Origin: Oasisia sp. SBJ-2009
Taxonomy: Eukaryota; Annelida; Polychaeta; Sabellida; Siboglinidae
DNA length: 64,000 nucleotides
Direction: 5' to 3'
Assembly: GCA_964017155.1 (NCBI GenBank)
Contig: OZ024856.1
Coordinates: 7,577,811 to 7,641,810 of the forward strand
The notes beneath the pieces were generated by a model that saw only the letters and a list, made by a program, of their open reading frames with translations, was not told where the DNA came from and ran no database searches. Shown one piece after another: positions 14,101 through 28,127 of this stretch (position 1 is its first letter; each line of letters begins with the position of its first letter). The position numbers and the translations under genes are program-made.

Positions 14101-14714
14101 CGTAGTACCACTATAATTATATACTTTTTTTTGGATTTGCATAGGCCAGACAACAAGGAATAAAGTACAAGTGGTTGAATTTCGATACTAATAGATAGTG
14201 GCTTTGGAAATTGCGAGAAACACCCCAAAATGCGCTTACGCCAATATAAGGGTATTTTCTCTTCTGAAAAATACAACGTACAAATACAGTTCGTTAGTTT
14301 TATGGATCGTCATCGGTTCCCGTACTAGAAATCGACTACAACTTGTCGAGCTTCCAAAATGGTGCCTATATTTCGGAAATTACGCTAATCACCCTCAAAG
14401 TGCGCTTACGCCAATGCAAAGTTATTTTCACATCTGAAACCTACAATGTACCACTACTCTTCGTGACATGTGTGGATTCGCATGATTCCCAGAACGAAGA
14501 GTCAAGTACAAGTGGGCGTGCTTCGATACTCGTACCTATTTTTTCCGAAATTACTGTAAACTCGCTTAAATGCGTTCGCGCCAAAACAACGGTATTGTCT
14601 CATCGGAAAACTACAACGTAGTACCACTATAATTAGATACTTTTTTTTTGGATTTGCACAGGCCAGACAACGAGGAATAAAGTGCACGGGGTTGAATTTC
14701 GATACTAATAGATA
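11103..14714 (+). repeat. 7-mer HOR, copy 2 (T G V G G P G, ~3612 bp)
   Basis: Anchors are at 11103, 11620, 12135, 12651, 13167, 13682 and 14198. This is the most complete version of the 7-mer: its first four units pair with 8522-10585 and its last four with 6458-8521. Private changes of this copy include TTTTTTGGATCG at 12751, GAAAAACCCC at 13187 and GGAAAAAACGC at 13859. Confidence 0.8.
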
Positions 14715-17295
14715 GTGATTTTTGAAATTTCGATAAACACCCCAAAGTGCGCATGCGCCAATATAAGGGTATTTTCTCTTCTGAAAAATACAACCTACAC
14801 ATACAGTTCGTTTATTTTATGGATCGTCATCGGTTCCCGAACTAGAAATCGACTACAACTTGTCGAGCTTCCAAAATGGTGCCTATATTTCGGAAATTAC
14901 GCTAATCACCCTCAAAGTGCGCTTACGCCAATGCAAAGTTATTTTCACATCTGAAACCTACAATGTACCACTAATCTTCGTGACATGTGTGGATTCGCAT
15001 GATTCCCAGAACGAAGAGTCAAGTACAAGTGGGCGTGCTTCGATACTCGTACCTATTTTTTCGGAAATTACTGTAAACTCGCTTAAATGCGTTCGCGCCA
15101 AAATAACGGTATTGTCTCATCGGAAAACTACAACGTAGTACCACTATAATTATATACTTTTTTTTTGGATTTGCATAGGCCAGACAACAAGGAATAAAGT
15201 ACAAGTGGTTGAATTTCGATGCTAATAGATAGTGGCTTTGGAAATTGCGAGAAACACCCCAAAATGCGCTTCCGCCAATATAAGGGTATTTTCTCTTCTG
15301 AAAAATACAACGTACCAATACAGTTCGTTAGTTTTATGGATCGTCATCGGTTCCCGGACTAGAAATCAATTACAACTTGTCGAGCTTCCAAAATGGTGCC
15401 TATATTTCGGAAATTACGCTAATCACCCTCAAAGTTCGCTTACGCCAATGCAAAATTATTTTCACATCTGAAACCTACAATGTACCACTACTATTCGTGA
15501 CCTTTGTGGATTCGCATGGTTCCCAGGGCGAAGAGTCAAGTACAAGTGGTCCTGCTTCGATACGCGTACCTATTTTTTCGGAAATTACGTTAAACTCCCT
15601 TAAATGCGTTCGCGCCAAATTAACGGTATTATCTCATCGGAAAACTACATCGTAGTACGACTATATTAAGATACTTTTTTTGGATTTGTATAGTCCAGAC
15701 AACGAGGAATAAAGTGCACGGGGTTGAATTTCGATACTAATAGATAGTGATTTTCGAAATTTCGATAAACACCCCAAAGTGCGCTTGCGCCAATATAAGG
15801 GTATTTTCTCTTCTGAAAAATACAACGTACCAATAAAGTTCGTTAGTTTTATGGATCGTCATCGGTTCCTGGACTAGAAACCAATCACAACTTGTCGAGC
15901 TTCCAAAATGGTGCCTATATTTCGGAAATTACGCTAATCACCCTCAAAGTTCGCTTACGCCAATGCAAAGTTATTTTCACATCTGAAACCTACAATGTAC
16001 CACTACTATTCGTGACATTTGTAGATTGGCATGGTTCCCAGGGCGAAGAGTCAAGTACAAGTGGTCCTGCTTCGATACGCGTACCTATTTTTTTTGGAAA
16101 TTACGTTAAACTCCCTTAAATGCGTTCGCGCCAAATTAACGGTATTATCTCATCGGAAAATTACATCGTAGTACGACTATAATAAGATACTTTTTTTGGA
16201 TTTGTATAGTCCAGACAACGAGGAATAAAGTGCACGGGGTTGAATTTCGATACTAATAGATAGTGATTTTCGAAATTTCGATAAACACCCCAAAGTGCGC
16301 TTGCGCCAATATAAGGGTATTTTCTCTTCTGAAAAATACAACGTACAAATACAGTTCGTTCGTTTTATGGATCGTCATCGGTTCCCGAACTAGAAATCGA
16401 CTACAACTTGTCGAGCTTCCAAAATGGTGCCTATATTTCGGAAATTAAGCTAATCACCCTCAAAGTGCGCTTACGCCAATGCAAAGTTATTTTCACATCT
16501 GAAACCTACAATGTACCACTAATCTTCGTGACATGTGTGGATTCGCATGATTCCCAGAACGAAGAGTCAAGTACAAGTGGGCGTGCTTCGATACTCGTAC
16601 CTATTTTTTCCGAAATTACTGTAAACTCGCTTAAATGCGTTCGCGCCAAAACAACGGTATTGTCTCATCGGAAAACTACAACGTAGTACCACTATAATTA
16701 GATACTTTTTTTTTGGATTTGCACAGGGCAGACAACGAGGAATAAAGTAGAAGTGGTTGAATTTCGATACTAATAGATAGTGGCTTTGGAAATTGCGAGA
16801 AACACCCCAAAATGCGCTTACGCCAATATAAGGGTATTTTCTCTTCTGAAAAATACAACTTACCAATACAGTTCGTTAGTTTTATGGATCGTCATCGGTT
16901 CCCGGACTAGAAATCAATTACAACTTGTCGAGCTTCCAAAATGTTGCCTATATTTCGGAAATTACGCTAATCACCCTCAAAGTTCGCTTACGCCAATGCA
17001 AAGTTATTTTCACATCTGAAACCTACAATGTACCACTACTATTCGTGACCTTTGTGGATTCGCGTGGTTCCCAGGGCGAAGAGTCATGTACAAGTGGTCG
17101 TGCTTCGATACGCGTACCTATTTTTTCGGAAATTACGTTAAACTCCCTTAAATGCGTTCGCGCCAAATTAACGGTATTATCTCATCGGAAAACTACATCG
17201 TAGTACGACTATATTAAGATACTTTTTTTGGATTTGTATAGTCCAGACAACGAGGAATAAAGTGCACGGGGTTGAATTTCGATACTAATAGATAG
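14715..17295 (+). repeat. 5-mer HOR, copy 1 (T G P P G, ~2580 bp)
   Basis: Anchors are at 14715, 15232, 15747, 16263 and 16780. Diagnostic variants recur at +2580 bp: GCTTCCGCCAAT (15269 region), GCAAAATTATTTTC (15450 region), GTAGATTGGC (16021), TTTTTTTTGGAAATTACG (16088) and GAAATTAAGC (16441). The unit at 15747 is a hybrid, P-type in front and like the unit at 3363 (AATAAAGTTCG, CTAGAAACCAATCAC) from about 15826 on. Confidence 0.85.
15747..16262 (+). repeat. Hybrid P/G unit later copied by the 5-mer HOR
   Basis: The start is P-type (TCGAAATTTCGA), but from the Q-Y region (ACCAATAAAGTTCG, about 15830) to its end it follows the G-type unit at 3363. The same hybrid is present at 18327, so the exchange came before duplication of the 2580-bp HOR. 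At 20907 the front has been replaced by a V-type start while the rest is retained. Confidence 0.7.
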
Positions 17296-19875
17296 CGATT
17301 TTTGAAATTTCGATAAACACCCCAAAGTGCGCATGCGCCAATATAAGGGTATTTTCTCTTCTGAAAAATACAACCTACACATACAGTTCGTTTATTTTAT
17401 GGATCGTCATCGGTTCCCGAACTAGAAATCGACTACAACTTGTCGAGCTTCCAAAATGGTGCCTATATTTCGGAAATTACGCTAATCACCCTCAAAGTGC
17501 GCTTACGCCAATGCAAAGTTATTTTCACATCTGAAACCTACAATGTACCACTAATCTTCGTGACATGTGTGGATTCGCATGATTCCCAGAACGAAGAGTC
17601 AAGTACAAGTGGGCGTGCTTCGATACTCGTACCTATTTTTTCGGAAATTACTGTAAACTCGCTTAAATGCGTTCGCGCCAAAATAACGGTATTGTCTCAT
17701 CGGAAAACTACAACGTAGTACCACTATAATTATATACTTTTTTTTTGGATTTGCATAGGCCAGACAACAAGGAATAAAGTACAAGTGGTTGAATTTCGAT
17801 GCTAATAGATAGTGGCTTTGGAAATTGCGAGAAACACCCCAAAATGCGCTTCCGCCAATATAAGGGTATTTTCTCTTCTGAAAAATACAACGTACCAATA
17901 CAGTTCGTTAGTTTTATGGATCGTCATCGGTTCCCGGACTAGAAATCAATTACAACTTGTCGAGCTTCCAAAATGGTGCCTATATTTCGGAAATTACGCT
18001 AATCACCCTCAAAGTTCGCTTACGCCAATGCAAAATTATTTTCACATCTGAAACCTACAATGTACCACTACTATTCGTGACCTTTGTGGATTCGCATGGT
18101 TCCCAGGGCGAAGAGTCAAGTACAAGTGGTCCTGCTTCGATACGCGTACCTATTTTTTCGGAAATTACGTTAAACTCCCTTAAATGCGTTCGCGCCAAAT
18201 TAACGGTATTATCTCATCGGAAAACTACATCGTAGTACGACTATATTAAGATACTTTTTTTGGATTTGTATAGTCCAGACAACGAGGAATAAAGTGCACG
18301 GGGTTGAATTTCGATACTAATAGATAGTGATTTTCGAAATTTCGATAAACACCCCAAAGTGCGCTTGCGCCAATATAAGGGTATTTTCTCTTCTGAAAAA
18401 TACAACGTACCAATAAAGTTCGTTAGTTTTATGGATCGTCATCGGTTCCTGGACTAGAAACCAATCACAACTTGTCGAGCTTCCAAAATGGTGCCTATAT
18501 TTCGGAAATTACGCTAATCACCCTCAAAGTTCGCTTACGCCAATGCAAAGTTATTTTCACATCTGAAACCTACAATGTACCACTACTATTCGTGACATTT
18601 GTAGATTGGCATGGTTCCCAGGGCGAAGAGTCAAGTACAAGTGGTCCTGCTTCGATACGCGTACCTATTTTTTTTGGAAATTACGTTAAACTCCCTTAAA
18701 TGCGTTCGCGCCAAATTAACGGTATTATCTCATCGGAAAATTACATCGTAGTACGACTATAATAAGATACTTTTTTTGGATTTGTATAGTCCAGACAACG
18801 AGGAATAAAGTGCACGGGGTTGAATTTCGATACTAATAGATAGTGATTTTCGAAATTTCGATAAACACCCCAAAGTGCGCTTGCGCCAATATAAGGGTAT
18901 TTTCTCTTCTGAAAAATACAACGTACAAATACAGTTCGTTCGTTTTATGGATCGTCATCGGTTCCCGAACTAGAAATCGACTACAACTTGTCGAGCTTCC
19001 AAAATGGTGCCTATATTTCGGAAATTAAGCTAATCACCCTCAAAGTGCGCTTACGCCAATGCAAAGTTATTTTCACATCTGAAACCTACAATGTACCACT
19101 AATCTTCGTGACATGTGTGGATTCGCATGATTCCCAGAACGAAGAGTCAAGTACAAGTGGGCGTGCTTCGATACTCGTACCTATTTTTTCCGAAATTACT
19201 GTAAACTCGCTTAAATGCGTTCGCGCCAAAACAACGGTATTGTCTCATCGGAAAACTACAACGTAGTACCACTATAATTAGATACTTTTTTTTTGGATTT
19301 GCACAGGGCAGACAACGAGGAATAAAGTAGAAGTGGTTGAATTTCGATACTAATAGATAGTGGCTTTGGAAATTGCGAGAAACACCCCAAAATGCGCTTA
19401 CGCCAATATAAGGGTATTTTCTCTTCTGAAAAATACAACTTACCAATACAGTTCGTTAGTTTTATGGATCGTCATCGGTTCCCGGACTAGAAATCAATTA
19501 CAACTTGTCGAGCTTCCAAAATGTTGCCTATATTTCGGAAATTACGCTAATCACCCTCAAAGTTCGCTTACGCCAATGCAAAGTTATTTTCACATCTGAA
19601 ACCTACAATGTACCACTACTATTCGTGACCTTTGTGGATTCGCGTGGTTCCCAGGGCGAAGAGTCATGTACAAGTGGTCGTGCTTCGATACGCGTACCTA
19701 TTTTTTCGGAAATTACGTTAAACTCCCTTAAATGCGTTCGCGCCAAATTAACGGTATTATCTCATCGGAAAACTACATCGTAGTACGACTATATTAAGAT
19801 ACTTTTTTTGGATTTGTATAGTCCAGACAACGAGGAATAAAGTGCACGGGGTTGAATTTCGATACTAATAGATAG
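17296..19875 (+). repeat. 5-mer HOR, copy 2 (T G P P G, ~2580 bp)
   Basis: Anchors are at 17296, 17812, 18327, 18843 and 19360, each about 2580 bp after its partner in copy 1. By eye the copies are nearly identical from about 14.73 kb to about 17.3 kb against 17.31 to 19.88 kb. The anchor of the first unit reads GATAGCGATTTTTG (GTG lost to GCG), shared with the unit at 19876 but not with 14715. Confidence 0.85.
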
Positions 19876-21938
19876 CGATTTTTGAAATTTCGATAAACAC
19901 CCCAAAGTGCGCATGCGCCAATATAAGGGTATTTTCTCTTCTGAAAAATACAACCTACACATACAGTTCGTTTATTTTATGGATCGTCATCGGTTCCCGA
20001 ACTATAAATCGACTACAACTTGTCGAGCTTCCAAAATGGTGCCTATATTTCGGAAATTACGCTAATCACCCTCAAAGTGCGCTTACGCCAATGCAAAGTT
20101 ATTTTCACATCTGAAACCTACAATGTACCACTAATCTTCGTGACATGTGTGGATTCGCATGATTCCCAGAACGAAGAGTCAAGTACAAGTGGGCGTGCTT
20201 CGATACTCGTACCTATTTTTTCGGAAATTACTGTAAACTCGCTTAAATGCGTTCGCGCCAAAATAACGGTATTGCCTCATCGGAAAACTACAACGTAGTA
20301 CCACTATAATTATATACTTTTTTTTTGGATTTGCATAGGCCAGACAACAAGGAATAAAGTACAAGTGGTTGAATTTCGATGCTAATAGATAGTGGCTTTG
20401 GAAATTGCGAGAAACACCCCAAAATGCGCTTACGCCAATATAAGGGTATTTTCTCTTCTGAAAAATACAACGTACCAATACAGTTCGTTAGTTTTATGGA
20501 TCGTCATCGGTTCCTGGACTAGAAATCAATTACAACTTGTCGAGCTTCCAAAATGGTGCCTATATTTCGGAAATTACGCTAATCACCCTCAAAGTTCGCT
20601 TACGCCAATGCAAAGTTATTTTCACATCTGAAACCTACAATGTACCACTACTATTCGTGACATTTGTGGATTCGCATGGTTCCCAGGGCGAAGAGTCAAG
20701 TACAAGTGGTCCTGCTTCGATAAGCGTACCTATTTTTTCGGAAATTACGTTAAACTCCCTTAAATGCGTTCGCGCCAAATTAACGGTATTATCTCATCGG
20801 AAAACTACATCGTAGTACGACTATAATAAAATACTTTTTTTGGATTTGTATAGTCCAGACAACGAGGAATAAAGTACACGGGGTTGAATTTCGATACTAA
20901 TAGATGGTGATTTTCGAAATTGCGATAAACACCCCAAAGTGCGCTTGCGCCAATATAAGGGTATTTTCTCTTCTGAAAAATACAACTTACCAATACAGTT
21001 CGTTAGTTTTATGGATCGTCATCGGTTCCTGGACTAGAAACCAATCACAACTTGTCGAGCTTCCAAAATGGTGCCTATATTTCGGAAATTACGCTAATCA
21101 CCCTCAAAGTTCGCTTACGCCAATGCAAAGTTATTTTCACATCTGAAACCTACAATGTACCACTACTATTCGTGACATTTGTAGATTGGCATGGTTCCCA
21201 GGGCGAAGAGTCAAGTACAAGTGGTCCTGCTTCGATACGCGTACCTATTTTTTTTGGAAATTACGTTAAACTCCCTTAAATGCGTTCGCGCCAAATTAAC
21301 GGTATTATCTCATCGGAAAATTACATCGTAGTACGACTATAATAAGATACTTTTTTTGGATTTGTATAGTCCAGACAACGAGGAATAAAGTGCACGGGGT
21401 TGAATTTCGATACTAATAGATAGTGATTTTCGAAATTTCGATAAACACCCCAAAGTGCGCTTGCGCCAATATAAGGGTATTTTCTCTTCTGAAAAATACA
21501 ACGTACAAATACAGTTCGTTCGTTTTATGGATCGTCATCGGTTCCCGAACTAGAAATCGACTACAACTTGTCGAGCTTCCAAAATGGTGCCTATATTTCG
21601 GAAATTAAGCTAATCACCCTCAAAGTGCGCTTACGCCAATGCAAAGTTATTTTCACATCTGAAACCTACAATGTACCACTAATCTTCGTGACATGTGTGG
21701 ATTCGCATGATTCCCAGAACGAAGAGTCAAGTACAAGTGGGCGTGCTTCGATACTCGTACCTATTTTTTCGGAAATTACTGTAAACTCGCTTAAATGCGT
21801 TCGCGCCAAAATAACGGTATTGTCTCATCGGAAAACTACAACGTAGTACCACTATAATTATATACTTTTTTTTGGATTTGCATAGGCCAGACAACAAGGA
21901 ATAAAGTACAAGTGGTTGAATTTCGATACTAATAGATA
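19876..21938 (+). repeat. 5-mer HOR, partial and patched copy 3
   Basis: Anchors are at 19876, 20392, 20907 and 21423. The T-type unit matches copy 2 (GATAGCG) with its own changes (CTATAAATCG at 20002, TTGCCTCATC at 20273). The second unit instead resembles 9039 and 11620 (CTGGACTAG). The third has a V-type front on the copy-2 rear (GTAGATTGGC at 21181). The fourth matches 18843 (GAAATTAAGC at 21601) until C, where it takes the AAAATAACGG family. Copy 3 is therefore a patchwork, and the 2063-bp HOR starts next. Confidence 0.75.
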
Positions 21939-24001
21939 GTGGCTTTGGAAATTGCGAGAAACACCCCAAAATGCGCTTACGCCAATATAAGGGTATTTTC
22001 TCTTCTGAAAAATACAACGTACAAATACAGTTCGTTAGTTTTATGGATCGTCATCGGTTCCCGGACTAGAAATCAACTACAACTTGTCGAGCTTCCAAAA
22101 TGGTGCCTATATTTCGGAAATTACGCTAATCACCCTCAAAGTTCGCTTACGCCAATGCAAAGTTATTTTCACATCTGAAACCTACAATGTTCCACTACTA
22201 TTCGTGACCTTTGTGGATTCGCGTGGTTCCCAGGGCGAAGAGTCATGTACAAGTGGTCGTGCTTCGATACGCGTACCTATTTTTTCGGAAATTACGTTAA
22301 ACTCCCTTAAATGCGTTCGCGCCAAATTAACGGTATTATCTCATCGGAAAACTACATCGTAGTACGACTATATTAAGATACTTTTTTTGGATTTGTATAG
22401 TCCAGACAACGAGGAATAAAGTGCACGGGGTTGAATTTCGATACTAATAGATAGTGATTTTCGAAATTTCGATAAACACCCCAAAGTGCGCTTGCGCCAA
22501 TATAAGGGTATTTTCTCTTCTGAAAAATACAACGTACAAATACAGTTCGTTAGTTTTATGGATCGTCATCGGTTCCCGAACTAGAAATCGACTACAACTT
22601 GTCGAGCTTCCAAAATGGTGCCTATATTTCGGAAATTACGCTAATCACCCTCAAAGTGCGCTTACGCCAATGCAAAGTTATTTTCACATCTGAAACCTAC
22701 AATGTACCACTACTCTTCGTGACATGTGTGGATTCGCATGATTCCCAGAACGAAGAGTCAAGTTCAAGTGGGCGTGCTTCGATACTCGTACCTATTTTTT
22801 CCGAAATTACTGTAAACTCGCTTAAATGCGTTCGCGCCAAAACAACGGTATTGTCTCATCGGAAAACTACAACGTAGTACCACTATAATTAGATACTTTT
22901 TTTTGGATTTGCACAGGCCAGACAACGAGGAATAAAGTACAAGTGGTTGAATTTCGATACTAATAGATAGTGGCTTTGGAAATTGCGAGAAACACCCCAA
23001 AATGCGCTTACGCCAATATAAGGGTATTTTCTCTTCTGAAAAATACAACGTACAAATACAGTTCGTTAGTTTTATGGATCGTCATCGGTTCCCGGACTAG
23101 AAATCAATTACAACTTGTCGAGCTTCCAAAATGTTGCCTATATTTCGGAAATTACGCTAATCACCCTCAAAGTTCGCTTACGCCAATGCAAAGTTATTTT
23201 CACATCTGAAACCTACAATGTACCACTACTATTCGTGACATTTGTGGATTCGCATGGTTCCCAGGGCGAAGAGTCAAGTACAAGTGGTCCTGCTTCGATA
23301 AGCGTACCTATTTTTTCGGAAATTACGTTAAACTCCCTTAAATGCGTTCGCGCCAAATTAACGGTATTATCTCATCGGAAAACTACATCGTAGTACGACT
23401 ATATTAAGATACTTTTTTTGGATTTGTATAGTCCAGACAACGAGGAATAAAGTGCACGGGGTTGAATTTCGATACTAATAGATAGTGATTTTCGAAATTT
23501 CGATAAACACCCCAAAGTGCGCTTGCGCCAATATAAGGGTATTTTCTCTTCTGAAAAATACAACGTACAAATACAGTTCGTTAGTTTTATGGATCGTCAT
23601 CGGTTCCCGAACTAGAAATCGACTACAACTTGTCGAGCTTCCAAAATGGTGCCTATATTTCGGAAATTACGCTAATCACCCTCAAAGTGCGCTTACGCCA
23701 AAGCAAAGTTATTTTCACATCTGAAACCTACAATGTACCACTAATCTTCGTGACATGTGTGGATTCGCATGATTCCCAGAACGAAGAGTCAAGTACAAGT
23801 GGGCGTGCTTCGATACTCGTACCTATTTTTTTCGGAAATTACTGTAAACTCGCTTAAATGCGTTCGCGCCAAAATAACGGTATTGTCTCATCGGAAAACT
23901 ACAACGTAGTACCACTATAATTATATACTTTTTTTTGGATTTGCATAGGCCAGACAACAAGGAATAAAGTACAAGTGGTTGAATTTCGATACTAATAGAT
24001 A
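21939..24001 (+). repeat. 4-mer HOR, copy 1 (G P G P, 2063 bp)
   Basis: Anchors are at 21939, 22454, 22970 and 23485. Diagnostic variants repeated every 2063 bp are ACAATGTTCCAC (22188), AGTTCAAGTGG (22761), CAAAATGTTGCC (23131) and a seventh T in CTATTTTTTTCGG (23825). Confidence 0.9.
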
Positions 24002-26064
24002 GTGGCTTTGGAAATTGCGAGAAACACCCCAAAATGCGCTTACGCCAATATAAGGGTATTTTCTCTTCTGAAAAATACAACGTACAAATACAGTTCGTTA
24101 GTTTTATGGATCGTCATCGGTTCCCGGACTAGAAATCAACTACAACTTGTCGAGCTTCCAAAATGGTGCCTATATTTCGGAAATTACGCTAATCACCCTC
24201 AAAGTTCGCTTACGCCAATGCAAAGTTATTTTCACATCTGAAACCTACAATGTTCCACTACTATTCGTGACCTTTGTGGATTCGCGTGGTTCCCAGGGCG
24301 AAGAGTCATGTACAAGTGGTCGTGCTTCGATACGCGTACCTATTTTTTCGGAAATTACGTTAAACTCCCTTAAATGCGTTCGCGCCAAATTAACGGTATT
24401 ATCTCATCGGAAAACTACATCGTAGTACGACTATATTAAGATACTTTTTTTGGATTTGTATAGTCCAGACAACGAGGAATAAAGTGCACGGGGTTGAATT
24501 TCGATACTAATAGATAGTGATTTTCGAAATTTCGATAAACACCCCAAAGTGCGCTTGCGCCAATATAAGGGTATTTTCTCTTCTGAAAAATACAACGTAC
24601 AAATACAGTTCGTTAGTTTTATGGATCGTCATCGGTTCCCGAACTAGAAATCGACTACAACTTGTCGAGCTTCCAAAATGGTGCCTATATTTCGGAAATT
24701 ACGCTAATCACCCTCAAAGTGCGCTTACGCCAATGCAAAGTTATTTTCACATCTGAAACCTACAATGTACCACTACTCTTCGTGACATGTGTGGATTCGC
24801 ATGATTCCCAGAACGAAGAGTCAAGTTCAAGTGGGCGTGCTTCGATACTCGTACCTATTTTTTCCGAAATTACTGTAAACTCGCTTAAATGCGTTCGCGC
24901 CAAAACAACGGTATTGTCTCATCGGAAAACTACAACGTAGTACCACTATAATTAGATACTTTTTTTTGGATTTGCACAGGCCAGACAACGAGGAATAAAG
25001 TACAAGTGGTTGAATTTCGATACTAATAGATAGTGGCTTTGGAAATTGCGAGAAACACCCCAAAATGCGCTTACGCCAATATAAGGGTATTTTCTCTTCT
25101 GAAAAATACAACGTACAAATACAGTTCGTTAGTTTTATGGATCGTCATCGGTTCCCGGACTAGAAATCAATTACAACTTGTCGAGCTTCCAAAATGTTGC
25201 CTATATTTCGGAAATTACGCTAATCACCCTCAAAGTTCGCTTACGCCAATGCAAAGTTATTTTCACATCTGAAACCTACAATGTACCACTACTATTCGTG
25301 ACATTTGTGGATTCGCATGGTTCCCAGGGCGAAGAGTCAAGTACAAGTGGTCCTGCTTCGATAAGCGTACCTATTTTTTCGGAAATTACGTTAAACTCCC
25401 TTAAATGCGTTCGCGCCAAATTAACGGTATTATCTCATCGGAAAACTACATCGTAGTACGACTATATTAAGATACTTTTTTTGGATTTGTATAGTCCAGA
25501 CAACGAGGAATAAAGTGCACGGGGTTGAATTTCGATACTAATAGATAGTGATTTTCGAAATTTCGATAAACACCCCAAAGTGCGCTTGCGCCAATATAAG
25601 GGTATTTTCTCTTCTGAAAAATACAACGTACAAATACAGTTCGTTAGTTTTATGGATCGTCATCGGTTCCCGAACTAGAAATCGACTACAACTTGTCGAG
25701 CTTCCAAAATGGTGCCTATATTTCGGAAATTACGCTAATCACCCTCAAAGTGCGCTTACGCCAAAGCAAAGTTATTTTCACATCTGAAACCTACAATGTA
25801 CCACTAATCTTCGTGACATGTGTGGATTCGCATGATTCCCAGAACGAAGAGTCAAGTACAAGTGGGCGTGCTTCGATACTCGTACCTATTTTTTTCGGAA
25901 ATTACTGTAAACTCGCTTAAATGCGTTCGCGCCAAAATAACGGTATTGTCTCATCGGAAAACTACAACGTAGTACCACTATAATTATATACTTTTTTTTG
26001 GATTTGCATAGGCCAGACAACAAGGAATAAAGTACAAGTGGTTGAATTTCGATACTAATAGATA
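24002..26064 (+). repeat. 4-mer HOR, copy 2 (G P G P, 2063 bp)
   Basis: Anchors are at 24002, 24517, 25033 and 25548, all exactly 2063 bp after copy 1. By eye I found no difference from copy 1 in the stretches compared. All four diagnostic variants, including the extra T near 25888, are present. Confidence 0.9.
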
Positions 26065-28127
26065 GTGGCTTTGGAAATTGCGAGAAACACCCCAAAATGC
26101 GCTTACGCCAATATAAGGGTATTTTCTCTTCTGAAAAATACAACGTACAAATACAGTTCGTTAGTTTTATGGATCGTCATCGGTTCCCGGACTAGAAATC
26201 AACTACAACTTGTCGAGCTTCCAAAATGGTGCCTATATTTCGGAAATTACGCTAATCACCCTCAAAGTTCGCTTACGCCAATGCAAAGTTATTTTCACAT
26301 CTGAAACCTACAATGTTCCACTACTATTCGTGACCTTTGTGGATTCGCGTGGTTCCCAGGGCGAAGAGTCATGTACAAGTGGTCGTGCTTCGATACGCGT
26401 ACCTATTTTTTCGGAAATTACGTTAAACTCCCTTAAATGCGTTCGCGCCAAATTAACGGTATTATCTCATCGGAAAACTACATCGTAGTACGACTATATT
26501 AAGATACTTTTTTTGGATTTGTATAGTCCAGACAACGAGGAATAAAGTGCACGGGGTTGAATTTCGATACTAATAGATAGTGATTTTCGAAATTTCGATA
26601 AACACCCCAAAGTGCGCTTGCGCCAATATAAGGGTATTTTCTCTTCTGAAAAATACAACGTACAAATACAGTTCGTTAGTTTTATGGATCGTCATCGGTT
26701 CCCGAACTAGAAATCGACTACAACTTGTCGAGCTTCCAAAATGGTGCCTATATTTCGGAAATTACGCTAATCACCCTCAAAGTGCGCTTACGCCAATGCA
26801 AAGTTATTTTCACATCTGAAACCTACAATGTACCACTACTCTTCGTGACATGTGTGGATTCGCATGATTCCCAGAACGAAGAGTCAAGTTCAAGTGGGCG
26901 TGCTTCGATACTCGTACCTATTTTTTCCGAAATTACTGTAAACTCGCTTAAATGCGTTCGCGCCAAAACAACGGTATTGTCTCATCGGAAAACTACAACG
27001 TAGTACCACTATAATTAGATACTTTTTTTTGGATTTGCACAGGCCAGACAACGAGGAATAAAGTACAAGTGGTTGAATTTCGATACTAATAGATAGTGGC
27101 TTTGGAAATTGCGAGAAACACCCCAAAATGCGCTTACGCCAATATAAGGGTATTTTCTCTTCTGAAAAATACAACGTACAAATACAGTTCGTTAGTTTTA
27201 TGGATCGTCATCGGTTCCCGGACTAGAAATCAATTACAACTTGTCGAGCTTCCAAAATGTTGCCTATATTTCGGAAATTACGCTAATCACCCTCAAAGTT
27301 CGCTTACGCCAATGCAAAGTTATTTTCACATCTGAAACCTACAATGTACCACTACTATTCGTGACATTTGTGGATTCGCATGGTTCCCAGGGCGAAGAGT
27401 CAAGTACAAGTGGTCCTGCTTCGATAAGCGTACCTATTTTTTTCGGAAATTACGTTAAACTCCCTTAAATGCGTTCGCGCCAAATTAACGGTATTATCTC
27501 ATCGGAAAACTACATCGTAGTACGACTATATTAAGATACTTTTTTGGATTTGTATAGTCCAGACAACGAGGAATAAAGTGCACGGGGTTGAATTTCGATA
27601 CTAATAGATAGTGATTTTCGAAATTTCGATAAACACCCCAAAGTGCGCTTGCGCCAATATAAGGGTATTTTCTCTTCTGAAAAATACAACGTACAAATAC
27701 AGTTCGTTAGTTTTATGGATCGTCATCGGTTCCCGAACTAGAAATCGACTACAACTTGTCGAGCTTCCAAAATGGTGCCTATATTTCGGAAATTACGCTA
27801 ATCACCCTCAAAGTGCGCTTACGCCAAAGCAAAGTTATTTTCACATCTGAAACCTACAATGTACCACTAATCTTCGTGACATGTGTGGATTCGCATGATT
27901 CCCAGAACGAAGAGTCAAGTACAAGTGGGCGTGCTTCGATACTCGTACCTATTTTTTTCGGAAATTACTGTAAACTCGCTTAAATGCGTTCGCGCCAAAA
28001 TAACGGTATTGTCTCATCGGAAAACTACAACGTAGTACCACTATAATTATATACTTTTTTTTGGATTTGCATAGGCCAGACAACAAGGAATAAAGTACAA
28101 GTGGTTGAATTTCGATACTAATAGATA
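26065..28127 (+). repeat. 4-mer HOR, copy 3 (G P G P, 2063 bp)
   Basis: Anchors are at 26065, 26580, 27096 and 27611. It is identical to copies 1 and 2 in the variants checked, but has gained an extra T at the end of B near 27440 and lost T residues in the C tract near 27541. These small indels separate this copy from its neighbours. Confidence 0.9.
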
